From: Sporothrix humicola
Lineage: Eukaryota > Ascomycota > Sordariomycetes > Ophiostomatales > Ophiostomataceae
Direction of reading: 5' to 3'
NCBI GenBank assembly: GCA_021396245.1
Contig: WNYE01000001.1
Coordinates: 1,178,001 to 1,242,000 of the forward strand
Length of the DNA: 64,000 nt
The notes beneath the pieces were generated by a model. The model did no database searches, had not been told where the DNA came from, and saw only the letters and a program-made list of their open reading frames with translations. The translations under genes and the position numbers were made by a program. Each line of letters opens with the position of its first letter. The first letter of the stretch is position 1. This document shows, piece after piece, positions 24,823 to 35,929 of the stretch.

Positions 24823-26417
24823 ATGTCTCTTACTGCTCAGCTGAAGACTCCCATCACGGGTGACATCACCCTGAACACTGGCCTGTAAGTGCTCTTTTTT
24901 TTCGATTCGCCTCGATCCACGGATCTATGCGCCTCCTTGCGCCAACAATGTAACCCTGGCGCCCGCGCCCCGAGGATGGAAGAACTAACAACCCCCACAG
25001 GTTCATCAACAACGAGTTCGTTGCTGGTGTTGAGGGCAAGACTTTCGAGGTCATCAACCCCTCGACCGAGGAGGTCATCACCTCCGTCCACGAGGCCACC
25101 GAGAAGGATATCGATATCGCTGTCGACGCTGCCCGCAAGGCCTTTGACAACACCTGGAACCGCGTCACTCCCCAGGAGCGCGGCAATCTGCTGTTCAAGC
25201 TTGCCGACCTGGCCGAGAAGAACGCTGACCTGCTCGCCGCCGTCGAATCGCTCGATAACGGCAAGTCCATCACCAACGCCCGCGGCGATGTCGGTGCCGT
25301 GGTTGCCTGCCTGCGCTACTACGCCGGCTGGGCTGACAAGATCGACGGCAAGACCATCGACATCTCCCCCGACATGTTCCACTACACCCGCTCTGAGGCT
25401 CTGGGTGTCTGCGGTCAGATCATCCCCTGGAACTTCCCCCTGCTGATGCTTGCCTGGAAGATCGGCCCTGCCCTGGCCACCGGCAACACCATTATCCTCA
25501 AGACTGCTGAGCAGACCCCTCTGTCTGCCCTGGCTTTCGCTCCCCTCGTCAAGGAGGCCGGCTTCCCCCCTGGTGTCCTGAACATTGTCACTGGTTTCGG
25601 CAAGGTCGCCGGTGCCGCCATCTCCTCGCACATGGGCATCGACAAGGTCGCCTTCACTGGCTCCACCGCTGTCGGCCGCACCATCATGAAGGCTGCTGCT
25701 GCCTCCAACCTCAAGAAGGTCACCCTTGAGCTCGGCGGCAAGTCGCCCAACATCGTCTTCAACGACGCCGACATCGAGGAGGCCATCAACTGGGTCAACT
25801 TCGGTATCTACTACAACCACGGCCAGTGCTGCTGCGCTGGTTCGCGTGTGTACGTCCAGGAGGGCATCTACGACAAGTTCGTCGCTGCTTTCAAGGCCCG
25901 CGCCGAGCAGAACAAGGTTGGCGACCCGTTCAGCGAGGAGACCTTCCAGGGCCCCCAGGTTTCGCAGCTGCAGTTCGACCGCATCATGAACTACGTCAAG
26001 TCCGGCAAGGACGAGGGCGCTACCGTCATTACTGGTGGCGACCGCCACGGCGACAAGGGCTACTTCATCCAGCCCACCATCTTCGCTGATGTCCGCCAGG
26101 ACATGAAGATCATGCAGGAGGAGATCTTCGGCCCCGTCGTCGCCCTGGCCAAGTTCAAGGACGCCGATGAGGTTATCAAGCTGGGCAACGACTCCAACTA
26201 CGGTCTGGCCGCTGCCGTCCACACCAAGGACCTGAACACTGCCATCCGCATCTCCAACGCTCTGCGCGCTGGTACCGTCTGGGTCAACTGCTACAACGCC
26301 CTGCACCACCAGCTGCCCTTCGGTGGCTACAAGGAGTCCGGTATCGGCCGCGAGCTGGGCGAGGCTGCTCTGGCCAACTACACCCAGAACAAGTCGGTTG
26401 CCATCAAGCTCAACTAA
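24823..26417 (+). CDS. aldA: NAD(P)-dependent aldehyde dehydrogenase (cytosolic, ALDH class 1/2 type)
   Basis: Two exons, 24823-24884 and 25001-26417 (116-bp intron), giving 492 residues, the usual ALDH length. The product oxidises acetaldehyde and related aldehydes to acids, for example in ethanol or threonine use. Visible signatures: PWNFPLLMLAWKIGPALATG, the glutamate motif LELGGKSPNI (Glu264), the cysteine motif GQCCCAGSR (catalytic Cys about 298), and EEIFGPVVAL near the end. There is no presequence before MSLTAQLKTPITGDI, so a cytosolic location is inferred. Codon use is extremely biased to C-ending codons and AAG, unlike the regulatory genes nearby, which indicates high expression. A 490-codon open frame on the opposite strand is a by-product of that bias. 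Assignment to aldA rather than a paralogue is by resemblance. Confidence 0.93.
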
Positions 26418-27934
26418 ATGGAAAGCAAGATTGGCAAGGATTGGGTGCTTTTTGCGAAGCGATAGGGCAATGAATCACTATCGACACTTCCTCAGGTAGC
26501 TCATTTTTTACCAACAAAAGAAAAAAAAAGCACAATGAACAAAAAAAAAATAGCGTTTTCTCTCTCCCTTTTTTTGCGTTTTTGACCCCATTAATGTAAC
26601 TGTATTTACACTCGGGCACTTTTCTTAAATTGAATTGAAGAAAATACAAACTGTTTCCAAACATTATAGTTGCCGTCACATTGCATGCATGTGAGAAAGT
26701 TGTCGGGGGCCAGCAAAGGTTGGGCCCTCCGCAGGGGTGTTTTACCGCTTTCAATCTTGTGTCAATAGATACCGGTGAGAAGTATCTTACATGTTTGTGA
26801 GAAACCAAGCATTTGTGCCGAGAAGAAACTGCCATCTCCACAGCCAGTGTCATCCAGATCGGCATCTGACAATAATGCAGGCAGTCGGGATACGGTCCAA
26901 AGAGGCCAAGCTGCATGGTCCGTATGACTGCGTAAAACACCGAGATCGCAAGGATCAAATGTTGATAATGTCTTTCTTTTTTATTTAATCCTTGCTTGCT
27001 TAGATAATATCACTGCGAAACATTTTCTCTCTTTTACCCTGTCTTTCTTTTGCTTGACAATATTTTGCGTTCAAATTTATTACATTTTATTTCGTAACAT
27101 CTTGATACGTTGAAGTGAGGAAGAAAATAAAAAGTGAGAAAAAAAAACACCCCATTATCGCTCTTCTTATCATTTCTCACCGAGCGTCATCTCGTCTCTT
27201 ATTGTGCCGGAGAGCCACATGCATGTAAGAATTTTCTTAATCCTTCGTTTACTTTTCTCTTCAACAAAGTTGCGGACCGTTTTCGTCATCTTTTCGTAGC
27301 AGCAAAGGATTTTTCCCTGAACAGCTCCACAACCGTCGCTTTCGTGACAGGTCGAGCCGAGGCGGCGGAAACTACTAAGAGCAAGAGAAATGCCCAAAAA
27401 GAGACTAAAATGCTCATTAACTCTTTCCTCACGCGTGTCATGCGAAACTCCCATTCTCATAGATGTGGGAAGCCAAAGCAAAGTGGAAAATGGGAAGTGA
27501 TGTGGGAAAGAATTGCCACCATAAGAATGCCGAGGGGTGTGGTTCTATTGCGATTCTTGTGTGCAAAAGGTTCGTTGAATGGTGAAGGTGAAGTTGATGC
27601 CAAAAGGATGTCCCTCACTGGATGGCCCAGGGGTCCACTGTAAAGTGCCCCCAAAATCGCGAGGAGCTTGGACCAGTTGCACCTTCCCCTCCAAGATTCT
27701 CCAAACAGCGTGCCCCGCACTTTTATTACCCGTCGCGTAATTAGCAATTGGAGGGAAAGCGCGTATCCGGGACGGAAGGCAATTCGCGAGGCCACGAGAC
27801 AGAAGGCACACCAAGCGGAGACAACACGGAAGGCACGAACAACACGACGACGACGGCGGCGACAACGGCAACACATTGGCTGCATTACAACCGCAGGCAC
27901 TTATCCCAACACTCAACACTTTCCACACCACACA
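26418..27934. other. Intergenic region, aldA 3' end and dad1 promoter
   Basis: 3' UTR-like A/T runs follow aldA. An AT-rich stretch lies at about 26,990-27,160. The last 200 bp before dad1 is A/C-rich, as in many fungal leaders. The frame 27134-27643 and antisense frames at 27.4-27.9 kb show no domain. No RNA gene is seen. Confidence 0.5.
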
Positions 27935-28522
27935 ATGTCCAACTCGCGCGCCGCGTCTGCGATGGGCGGGTCGCGTTCGGCCGGCGCGTCAACATCGGCC
28001 GCCGCTCGCAAGACGTACTTTGAGCAGCAGCGCGAGCTTCTCATGGGCGAGATTGCAATGGTAGGCTTGTCTTTTCTTCCTGGATACTATGCCACGCCTG
28101 GCCTAACACATACAGTCCTTTGAGCAGGTCCTTGCCAACATCAACAAACTCAACCGGTCGCTCGAGGCCGTCGTGACGGTGAGTTGAACATCCTCCACGA
28201 TTCATGATTTATACATCACCCGCTAACAGTATAGGTCGGTAACGAGTTCTCGGCAGTCGAGGCTCTATGGTCGCAATTCGAAGGCGTGATGGGCAAGGAG
28301 CCGGAGCCAGAAGCGACTGCAGGCGGCGAGGGCGAAGGTGACGACCAAGAACACGAAGAGGGGCAAGAGCACGACCAACAAGGGCACGAGGGCGAGGAAG
28401 AGCACGACCAGCACGACGAAGAAGACGAGGAGGCCGCGACACAGCTCCATGATGACGATGCGGCTGCATCATCGGCAGGTCGGGGACGAACACGAGGAGG
28501 AGATATGGACTTTGACTACTAG
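27935..28522 (+). CDS. dad1: DASH/Dam1 complex subunit Dad1
   Basis: Three exons, 27935-28060, 28116-28178 and 28235-28522 (introns 55 and 56 bp, phase 0), giving 158 residues. The conserved core YFEQQRELLMGEIAM, then SFEQVLANINKLNRSLEAVV, then VGNEFSSVEALWSQFEGVM-like sequence (here SAVEALWSQFEGVM) is the Dad1 signature. The DASH complex forms rings or oligomers around microtubules and couples kinetochores to spindle ends in the nucleus. Before the core lies an Ala/Ser-rich stretch of about 30 residues. After it is a long acidic and His/Gln-rich tail (EEHDQHDEEDEEAATQ and similar) ending GGDMDFDY. The tail accounts for the larger size compared with yeast Dad1 (94 residues). Confidence 0.92.
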
Positions 28523-29408
28523 GTTAAAGGGATGAGCGATACGATGGTTTGCATTTAAGGGACTGGTTACGGGTGGCGTTTAATATGGGTGATTTATTAT
28601 GGTAAGCTATGGCGAGGCCTTTTACGGACACATTATAATATTTCCGTCGTCTATTGATTGTAATTCAAAATTCAAAAAGTTATATTTCATGCTACAAAGG
28701 AAATTAAAGTTGATCCAGGGCAGACGGACCCCCATCCACTTGGACAGTCCGTCTCCCCTCCCCAATCGTACAACACAAGCAATACGGCCATCCAAAATAT
28801 ATTTTTGCAAAAACCCCCTGGAAATCAAAACAAGACGCAGTCGCCGGCATATGATGCATTGGGAAATGAAGCCAAAGAAGTGCTCTCCAAAAAGAAGAGA
28901 GCGTGGCGCCAAGCAAGCAAAAAGAACCAACAAAAAGCCGTGGAGCTTCCCTGGGGTCCTGTAAAGAGCAAAAAAGGGAGGATGCAAAGTGCGGTGAGAG
29001 GAAAATAATATGCGTGTAAAAAAACAAGGGGTCGACGGCCAAAAAGTAGATGGAGTCGAGACATTTAGAAAGGAAAGAAATATGTTGTGCTGTTTCGTAG
29101 TCATATCATGCTGAGATGTGGATCATTACTTTGGTGCTGTTGCGTGTAGTTGGGGAAGTTGGTGTGTAGAGTTTGTGTTGTGTGTAGTGCGGGCGCTCGC
29201 GCATGCAAAGGGAGAGTACTCTGTGTCAGCAAACCCTGGGTTGGCAATCGTCGCCTCGCCGTTTCCCCTTGTACGATCGTATGCTTTCATCGCCATGTTC
29301 ACCATGGCTGCAGTCATCTGCACCGGCACCGCCTCTGCCGCTTTTGCCTGTGCCACGCCCCGTCCGCCAAGCTTGGGCAAGTTGCCAAGCTTGCATGTAT
29401 CCGCTGCC
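28523..29408. other. Convergent intergenic region dad1/rho4
   Basis: 3' flanks of two convergent genes. The middle is AT-rich and contains only short overlapping frames with no domain. Nothing else is recognised. Confidence 0.5.
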
Positions 29409-30426
29409 CTACAAGGGAATGCAGCGTCTCTTCTTGCGCTTCATTGCACCGCCAATGGGGATGTTGCCATTGCCGTTGCTGAAAGTGACACCAGTGCTGC
29501 CGCCGGCGGTAACGGTACCAGTGGCAGTGTTCTTGCCACTGCTGGCGGCCTGTGCCTCAAGATTTCTGCGGTCGTTGGCGACAACGGTCAGAAGCGCCTG
29601 CTCAAAGATCTCGTCGACGCCCTTCATCTCCTTGCTGCTGCACTCCATGTACTGGGCGCCCATCTTCTTGGCAACGGCGAGGCCCTGCTCGGTAGTCACG
29701 GGCGTCAGACCTTGCGTCTTGAGCATGTCGATGCACGTCTTCTTGAAGCGCAGATCGGACTTGAGGCCGACGAGGATCAGAGGCGTGTAGGGGCAGAAAT
29801 GCAGGACCTCGGGGTACCACTGTTTTGTTAGAGGGGGTCTGGAACAATTTTATCAAGCTGGGTGCACGGAGCTTACCTTGTCCATGACGTTCTCCAGCGA
29901 GTTGGGGCAGTCAATAGCAAAGCACACAAAGATGAGGTCGGTCTCGGGGTAGGACAGTGGCCGCAGCCGGTCGTACTCCTCCTGGCCGGCCGTATCCCAG
30001 AGTGCCAACTCGACCGTCTTGCCGGACGGCGGGTGTGTCGGGTAGGTGATGTAGTTCTCGAAGACGGTTGGGACGTATTTCTGGAAGGGTTAGCATGCAT
30101 GTTCAAATCGATATTCTCTGTACGGGCCGGCTTACCTCTGGGAAGTAGCCCTGGCTGTAGCTGATAAGCAGACATGTCTTGCCACAGCCACCATCGCCCA
30201 CAACAACAATCTTCTTGGAGTACGTCGGCGGCTCAGTCATGTTGGTCATGGCGGTCGCAGACGACTCGCGGCCGGAAGACGAAGAAGTTGTGCTGATTGT
30301 GTTTGTGTCGCTTATCCGCGTCGGCCGAGACTCGAGGCGGTCAGATGTCGGCCGCCGCTGGATGCCGTGTTCGTATGTGTCGCGCGTAGGTTGCTGGTAG
30401 TAAGAGTTACGGTATTGCGAAGCCAT
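29409..30426 (-). CDS. rho4: Rho-family GTPase Rho4
   Basis: Three exons, 30426-30136, 30080-29877 and 29819-29409 (introns 55 and 57 bp), giving 301 residues. The product is a small GTPase that in filamentous fungi controls septation and actin-ring assembly at the plasma membrane. The P-loop GDGGCGKT is at 77-84, switch I is YVPTVFENY, switch II is WDTAGQEEYDRLRPLSYP, and LVGLKSDLR stands at the NKxD position. A polar, unstructured N-terminal extension of about 70 residues distinguishes Rho4 from Rho1-3. The C-terminus has a polybasic KRKKRR followed by the CAAX box CIPL, which predicts geranylgeranylation. Between the G domain and the tail is a Gly/Thr/Asn-rich linker. It shares a 915-bp upstream region with elongin C. 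Confidence 0.92.
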
Positions 30427-31341
30427 GATGAGGCAAAAGTATGGGATAAAAATGTGTTGGTGAAGAAGAGAAGAGAAGACGAAAAGAGAGCGAAAGGCGA
30501 AAGCGCCGCCTCAGGCGGAACTCAAGAACTGTCGCTTTATTGCTGATTGTTTTGTCGTCACAATATCTTGTGAGCGACTGGACAAATGTGTCCGTTGGTT
30601 TATCGATGATATAATTTTCTGTTGTGTGGCTCGACCTCAGGGTCGCTGGCGAGAAGAGGGAGAAAGAAGAAAAAAGCAAAGGCGAGTCTCGATCGTCAAA
30701 AAGGCAACAACCGAAGATGTCCACAAATGCTTAATCGAAAAAGATTTTCTCGTGAGGAATGAAGCGGTCTTGGAATTTCGAGAGAAAAGGGAAAGAGTGA
30801 AGGAAGGAAAGAGCGACGGAGAAACGAAATGGAAAGAGCGAGCTCCACGTCAAGAGCAGCTTAAAGTGATAAGTTGACTTTTTGCCTGTTTCGTGTGTTG
30901 AAACGCACTGAAGGACGCGTTAGCCGGGCAACGGGCCGTCGTTGTTAGGGGGTGATCATTGGGCGTGGGCGTCATCCACTGGATCCTTCCAATAATGGCC
31001 AGAATTGGTCCGTGCCCTGCTGACTACAGTACTCATTGATCACAGGCACGCATCGGACCCACAAGAATTTAGTGGTTTTTTCACCAACGCGTGAAGTTTA
31101 ATGATTTCACGACCATTTAAATAGATTTGACCCCCCACCTTTCTTTTCGCGTTTCTCTTTGACTCTTTCTTCTCACAACCCAGTTTCCGCTTCCGGTCAA
31201 CTTCAATATTCGAAAAAGCTTTCGCAACTTTGAGGCCAGCAACACATCCGCTCTCCAGTCAGCTCGTAGCAACTGACTTGCGAATTTCTGACCGCTCTTT
31301 TTGAGTTCTATTTTCTTCTCTTTCACATCCCAATCACAACC
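30427..31341. promoter_or_regulatory. Divergent promoter region rho4/elc1
   Basis: 915 bp between two divergent starts. Next to rho4 the plus strand is purine-rich (pyrimidine-rich leader on rho4's strand); next to elc1 the plus strand is C/T-rich. The frames inside are compositional. A TTAGGGGG string occurs near 30946, but one copy alone is not evidence of a Tbf1 site. Confidence 0.5.
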
Positions 31342-31994
31342 ATGGCGAGCGAATACGTTACCCTCGTCTCTGCCGAGGGCTTCGAGTTCGTCGTGATGCG
31401 TGCAGCCACCGATGTCAGCCCGGTGATCAAGCGCATGCTGGACCCCAAGAGCCAGTTCTCAGAGGCCAGATCGGGTCGCTGCACGTTCCCTGAAATTAGG
31501 TATGCCTTCTTCCTCCCCTTTCAACTTTTCAATATCCCCTCATCTCTTCACTCGAACATTGCACAAAGTCCTGTCGCCTTTGATGAATCAAGCAAAGCTT
31601 AGTGGAAACTGTTCGAAAGAGCTACAGGCAGCTTTGTCTCCAAAGACCGACTGCCCTTTGGTTCTGCATGACATTAAATTGCTACACTTGATCTGAGGCG
31701 TTTCACACAATAACCCATCATCACCACGATCACCACTTAAATCACTCTCCACGAACTCGTGCTAACTCGTCACAGCACCCCCATCCTCGAAAAAGTCACA
31801 GAATACTTCCAGTACTGGTACAAGAACCGCGACAAGGAGGACGTCCCAGATCTCGACATTCCTACTGAGATGTGTCTTGAACTGCTGATGGCCGCCGACT
31901 ACCTTGGCATGGACAGTGCGTTACCACTATTTCCTTTCCTTGAAGCCCTTCTCCATCGGCCAAACGACTAACAGACTTTTCAGAGCTTGCTTGA
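31342..31994 (+). CDS. elc1: Elongin C (Skp1-like adaptor)
   Basis: Three exons, 31342-31499, 31776-31915 and 31984-31994 (introns 276 and 68 bp), giving 102 residues, close to the family length of about 100-112. The fold is a BTB/Skp1 type: YVTLVSAEGFEFVV, then MLDPKSQFSEARSGRC, then EDVPDLDIPTEMCLELLMAADYL. Elongin C bridges elongin A or BC-box proteins to cullin ubiquitin ligases in the nucleus. The last exon is only 11 nt and gives the ending ...GMDKLA. A second acceptor at 31973-31974, 9 nt upstream, would give ...GMDNFSELA with the same stop. The CTAAC immediately before it makes the downstream acceptor more likely. The first intron is long for this window. Confidence 0.9.
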
Positions 31995-32713
31995 ATGCAC
32001 ACACCTGAAAGCCCTAACTATAGCGTCAGCCGCATGGCTTCGGGGTCGAAACGATAATCATTCGATTGCTCGGTTTGCTTTAGCCCACGATACACAGTAC
32101 TTGCGCGCCAACGCCAGTGTCAGCCTACAATATGGCTGATGGCACTGGTCTGCTTACAGAACGCCTTGAATGGACCAGGCCACATTTCACGATCTGATTC
32201 CTGAAACTGGCACTCACTGGCGATTTACATACGGGAAACCTGCTGTTCATTTGACTGCCTTATGGCTATGATGGCATGTCTGGTATTAGCTGTTCTACGG
32301 CGTTTCAGCCAATGAATTTTTCTACACGATATGTCACCACCAGCCACGCTTTCAACTGTGCAGCCATTTCGGCCGGCTCCGGCTTCGGCTGGCTGTCTGC
32401 TTTGGTATGTCTGCCGCGTGGCTGGTGGGAGAGAGAACTCCAGTCCCCCACACTCTGCTTGCCTCCTTTGCCCATGGAGGTCTCGCTTTTACGAAAGGGA
32501 CACATTCATGTAAAACACCACGACGATTTTGATGACATGCATACCATACTTCTGCAGTTTACATAATGTAACCATTTTTTAAAAATATATCAGGGAAAAC
32601 CATCTCGCTTTTCTTATGCGTTATGTTATGAATTTCTCGATTCGTTTTTTATGCTCTATAAATCTCATAACGCCTCTTGATATTTGTGCTTTTGAGTTTG
32701 ACATCCACAACAC
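31995..32713. other. Convergent intergenic region elc1/dbr1
   Basis: 3' flanks of elc1 and dbr1, the last 150 bp being AT-rich as expected for dbr1's polyadenylation region. Short frames here are not supported. Confidence 0.5.
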
Positions 32714-34655
32714 CTAATAGTAGCCTCCTCTCCCACGGCCACGACCGCCTTTATTAAATCCACCACGTCCACGACCACTACCTCTTCCTCCGCCTCTGTA
32801 ACCACCGCCGCCTCTGCCTCCGCCATAGCCATGATTGTCATCACCACCGCCGTACTGGTGCCGCGGTTCTGAAGCGCCTGGCCCACGCTGTTTTCGCTCG
32901 CCACGTTCCTGCTTGGTCGCATGCCAAATGTTGGGCACTTGGATGAGCTCGCAAAACGTCGCGGTGTGCGGGTTTGTGTACTCGTTCGGCTGGCCCTTGG
33001 CATAGGTCTCGGGCTGGCCCGGCTCGGGCGCGTGCACGGGGGCCGTAATGGCAAAGTCGTAGGGCACAGCCAGGCGGCCCTTGGCCACAATGTTCTCCTC
33101 GACCCAGGCACGCTCGGCGTCAATGAGTGGGCGGTAGTGTGCCTCGCCTTGATCAGGCGGCACCGGCACATTCCGTTCGCCGATCGTCAGGTCCTTGGAA
33201 AAGACGCGCGTAATGGCTAGCCACTCTGGGTCGTACTCAAGTCGGAAGCGGCCAGGTTTGGCGGTATCGTCGCCCTCTACTGGTTTTTCTTTCGACTCTG
33301 CTTCAGCCGGCTTCTCGGATGGTTCCACCTTTGCGTCGGGGTCGGCAGGCCCAATCTCACAAAGCTGCAGGAAATGACGCCCTGGCAAGCACTTGTCCAG
33401 AGCCAGGAAATTGACTTGAGTGTTTGTAATCGTAGGGGGCACTGGCTGCCCAGGTTTATGATGTGACCGGTGCTGTTGTTGATTTTGTGACTGAATTGGA
33501 CGCTGGAACGAAGCTGGCAGTTGGGCCAGGAGTTCGCTCGATACGCCGTCAATGTTGGGGATTGATGGTGCTGGCTCCTCCTTCTTTTCGTCTTCCTTTT
33601 GTTCTGCAGATTCTGGCTTGAGCTGTTCTTTTGCCGGAACCGGTGCACTGCCACCATCATCTTCGTCGTCGTCAAGGTCCAAATCGATCTCGTCGGGGTT
33701 ACCAGTATCAGCAGTCTGTGTTGGTGGCGGTAGTACGAGAGCTGACTTGGGCGCACTTGGGGCAGCTTCTGCCTGCACTGTTTCAACTGGTGGCACGGCC
33801 TCTTCTGGTGCCGGCGGTTCAAACTGCTTGATGGCCGCAAATTTGCAGTGCATATGCGCCGAAAACCAGAATCGCGGCCGCAGCCGGTCCAGCACGTACT
33901 CGGCCGCCGTGTTACCTAGCGTGCCCTCCATCGACTCGCGCCGGAAGTGCGGCTTCATGCGGTACAGCTGCTCGTTGTCGCCGTGCCACTCGATTGCACG
34001 CGGCCAGTCGTGGCTCATGCCGATATCGACAGGCTCCCGAATCTGCAGCAATTTGCGCACGTCGAACTCGCGCACGTGGTAGAAGCTCTTTATGTCGTCC
34101 TGCCGGAAAGGCAGTCGCTCATGGTGCGCCTTGCGGTAGTCCATGCCCTTCCAGATGCCGCTCATGCCCGCGATGCGCAGCGGTCCAAAACGCAAAACAT
34201 TGGCCGCACCCCAGTAGTAAATGTTGGGCGCCACCCAGCCGCCGTAAAACAGCTCCCAGAGGTAGCCGGCCGCCTCGTGGTTGCCGCCGATAAATACCGT
34301 CAGGTAGGGCGCTTTGCGGGCGCCCGAATAGTAGAGGTGGAAGTCGCCCATGGCGCGATATTTGGGCGGCACCGACATGAGGTTGAGATCTGATGCATTG
34401 CGCGTGGCCTGGAAATCGCCGCCAATGATGACGAGATCGACACCGTCCCACCCCCGCTGAGCGCATGACGCGTCAACCGCGCCGTAAATCGCATCAAGTG
34501 CGCCATGGCCCTGTAATATAGCTGTTAGCGAGGCCGTGGTCCGAGTTGAAGATGATGAGATCCTCAAGTCTGAGATCTGAAGTATCGGTACTCACACAAC
34601 CCTCGATCGCCACCCGCACTCCACCGACGTCGCGGAGTTCTGGAAAATCGGTCAT
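32714..34655 (-). CDS. dbr1: RNA lariat debranching enzyme Dbr1
   Basis: Two exons, 34655-34596 and 34510-32714 (85-bp intron), giving 618 residues. The enzyme cleaves the 2'-5' bond of excised intron lariats in the nucleus. Metallophosphoesterase ligands are all visible: GCGHG (Cys20, His22, rebuilt across the splice junction), GGDFQATRN, IGGNHEA, MSHDWP and FSAHMHCKF. VPPKYRAMGDFHLYYSGARKAP is a Dbr1-specific block. After the catalytic domain (about 1-265) come an acidic Pro-rich linker, the Dbr1 C-terminal domain (about 385-560, FLALDKCLPGRHFLQ) and an RGG-rich tail of roughly 60 residues (GGGRGSGRGRGG) ending GGYY. The tail is longer and more Gly/Arg-rich than in the yeast enzyme. It is transcribed divergently from hxA. 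Confidence 0.94.
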
Positions 34656-34762
34656 CGCAAGATATTGGGCGTGACAATTGATGCTTTTCTCAATTCGATA
34701 CAAGGTGTTGAGCCGGAAGGCTGTTCTTAAGTGTTTGTGAGGTTGAGGCTCAAGATGTGTAG

Positions 34763-34793
34763 CACGTGATCTTCAAGTAATTATTCACGTGAC
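34763..34793. promoter_or_regulatory. Two CACGTG (E-box/Cbf1-type) elements
   Basis: CACGTGA at 34763-34769 and CACGTGAC at 34786-34793, 17 bp apart, about 110-140 bp upstream of the dbr1 start. Such boxes are bound by bHLH factors such as Cbf1 in fungi. The second matches the extended form read as GTCACGTG on the other strand. Confidence 0.5.
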
Positions 34794-34823
34794 GTCCATT
34801 TTGGTAAATATCCTTTTTACGCC

Positions 34824-34845
34824 CGTGAGTCACTGTTGACTCACG
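34824..34845. promoter_or_regulatory. Palindromic pair of Gcn4/CPC1-type sites
   Basis: CGTGAGTCA (34824-34832) and TGACTCACG (34837-34845) are perfect inverted copies separated by CTGT. Each contains the 7-bp Gcn4/CPC1/AP-1 core TGAGTCA/TGACTCA. They lie about 170-190 bp upstream of dbr1 and 1.15 kb upstream of hxA. Confidence 0.55.
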
Positions 34846-35826
34846 ATGCAGTCTTGAATCCTTTAAAGTGAGTTTCAAAAGGCTGTTTTCATCTTTTTCG
34901 TTCAGATTGGTAAAGATCGATTGTAAACACTCATATTTGGCTGACCGTCGGTGAGTTGTGACGGGATATGCAACAGACGTCACACTGAGATCTTCTCAAA
35001 CGGTTGGCCTCAACGGCAGACTCCACCCTTTGTTTCCTTTCCATATGAGATTCCTTCTAGTTTGTTATATTTCCATTATTTTCCCTCTTTTGCTAACAGG
35101 ATATTTCATGGCCAGTAAGAACTGAGGCTCATGAATGTGATGTTCGGCTTGGCATGTTTTTGTCAACAGCTGCCCCTTGAGGCATAATGCCATGCAGCCA
35201 ATGAATAAATACGAAATAGGCGGGTGAGAAGAACACGAGTGAAAATAACTTTAAATCAAAAGGAATGAGCTTAAAAGCGTGCGGGCGAGTTTTGTCTGGA
35301 GAAAGGGCAAGTTTGAACCGTTGAAAGAGTTCTCGATCTACCAAAGCGGAGACTTCCACAAAGGCGTACGGTCAGAGTGCGGGGAAGTTGGCCAGACTGG
35401 GCCGCTGGCAGGATCGGATGCCGGCGGCGTCCACTGCTTGGTGCAGCCCGTTTGTGCTTGATTGTACTTTCCTCCATGCTGATGCTGCTGTATTTCCACG
35501 GCCGAATTGCCGCCACGAGGTACTTCCACGCGATCACATGGACAAGACACCCCCAAAACGGCAGTCGCGACCCAACGCACACCACCACAAACACAACCAC
35601 CACTCTGGCTCGCCTCCCTCTTATCTGGGCCAAGCTGTGCAACCAACGGCCGCCAATGGATCTGCAGGCGAAGTCAAGCCCGTATTACGGTCCTGGTATT
35701 GGGTAGACCTGCATTTCATTTCTTTATGATACTTGATCAAGTCGTCTCTCTCTTTCATTGCCACTTTCCTGTATCGTCTATATTTTCTGTGTTCCGTTTC
35801 AAAAAAGGGAGGAAGTTACGATTGTG

Positions 35827-35929
35827 CTATCATTGCCCTTCGCTCCTTCTTTGAGACAATCCTTCCACCAAGCCTAGAAGGAGCAACCAACAAACCAACC
35901 AGCCCTATCTCCATCTCCTAATTCGATAA
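35827..35929. promoter_or_regulatory. Cluster of three HGATAR (AreA/NIT2-type) motifs
   Basis: TGATAG (minus, 35827-35832), AGATAG (minus, 35905-35910) and CGATAA (plus, 35924-35929) lie 64-166 bp upstream of the hxA ATG. GATA factors such as AreA/NIT2 activate purine-catabolic genes during nitrogen limitation. The motif is short, so chance occurrence is possible, but the spacing and target fit. Confidence 0.4.

Noticed and set aside
24837..26309. 490-codon open frame antisense to aldA
   Set aside because: The sense strand has clear ALDH motifs and extreme codon bias; biased sense codons suppress antisense stops. The antisense product (Val/Asp/Gly/Leu-rich) has no domain or splice context.
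6145..30955. Scattered TTAGGG strings (near 6145, 11656 and 30947) as possible Tbf1 sites or telomeric remnants
   Set aside because: Single isolated hexamers, no tandem arrays, and about the number expected by chance.
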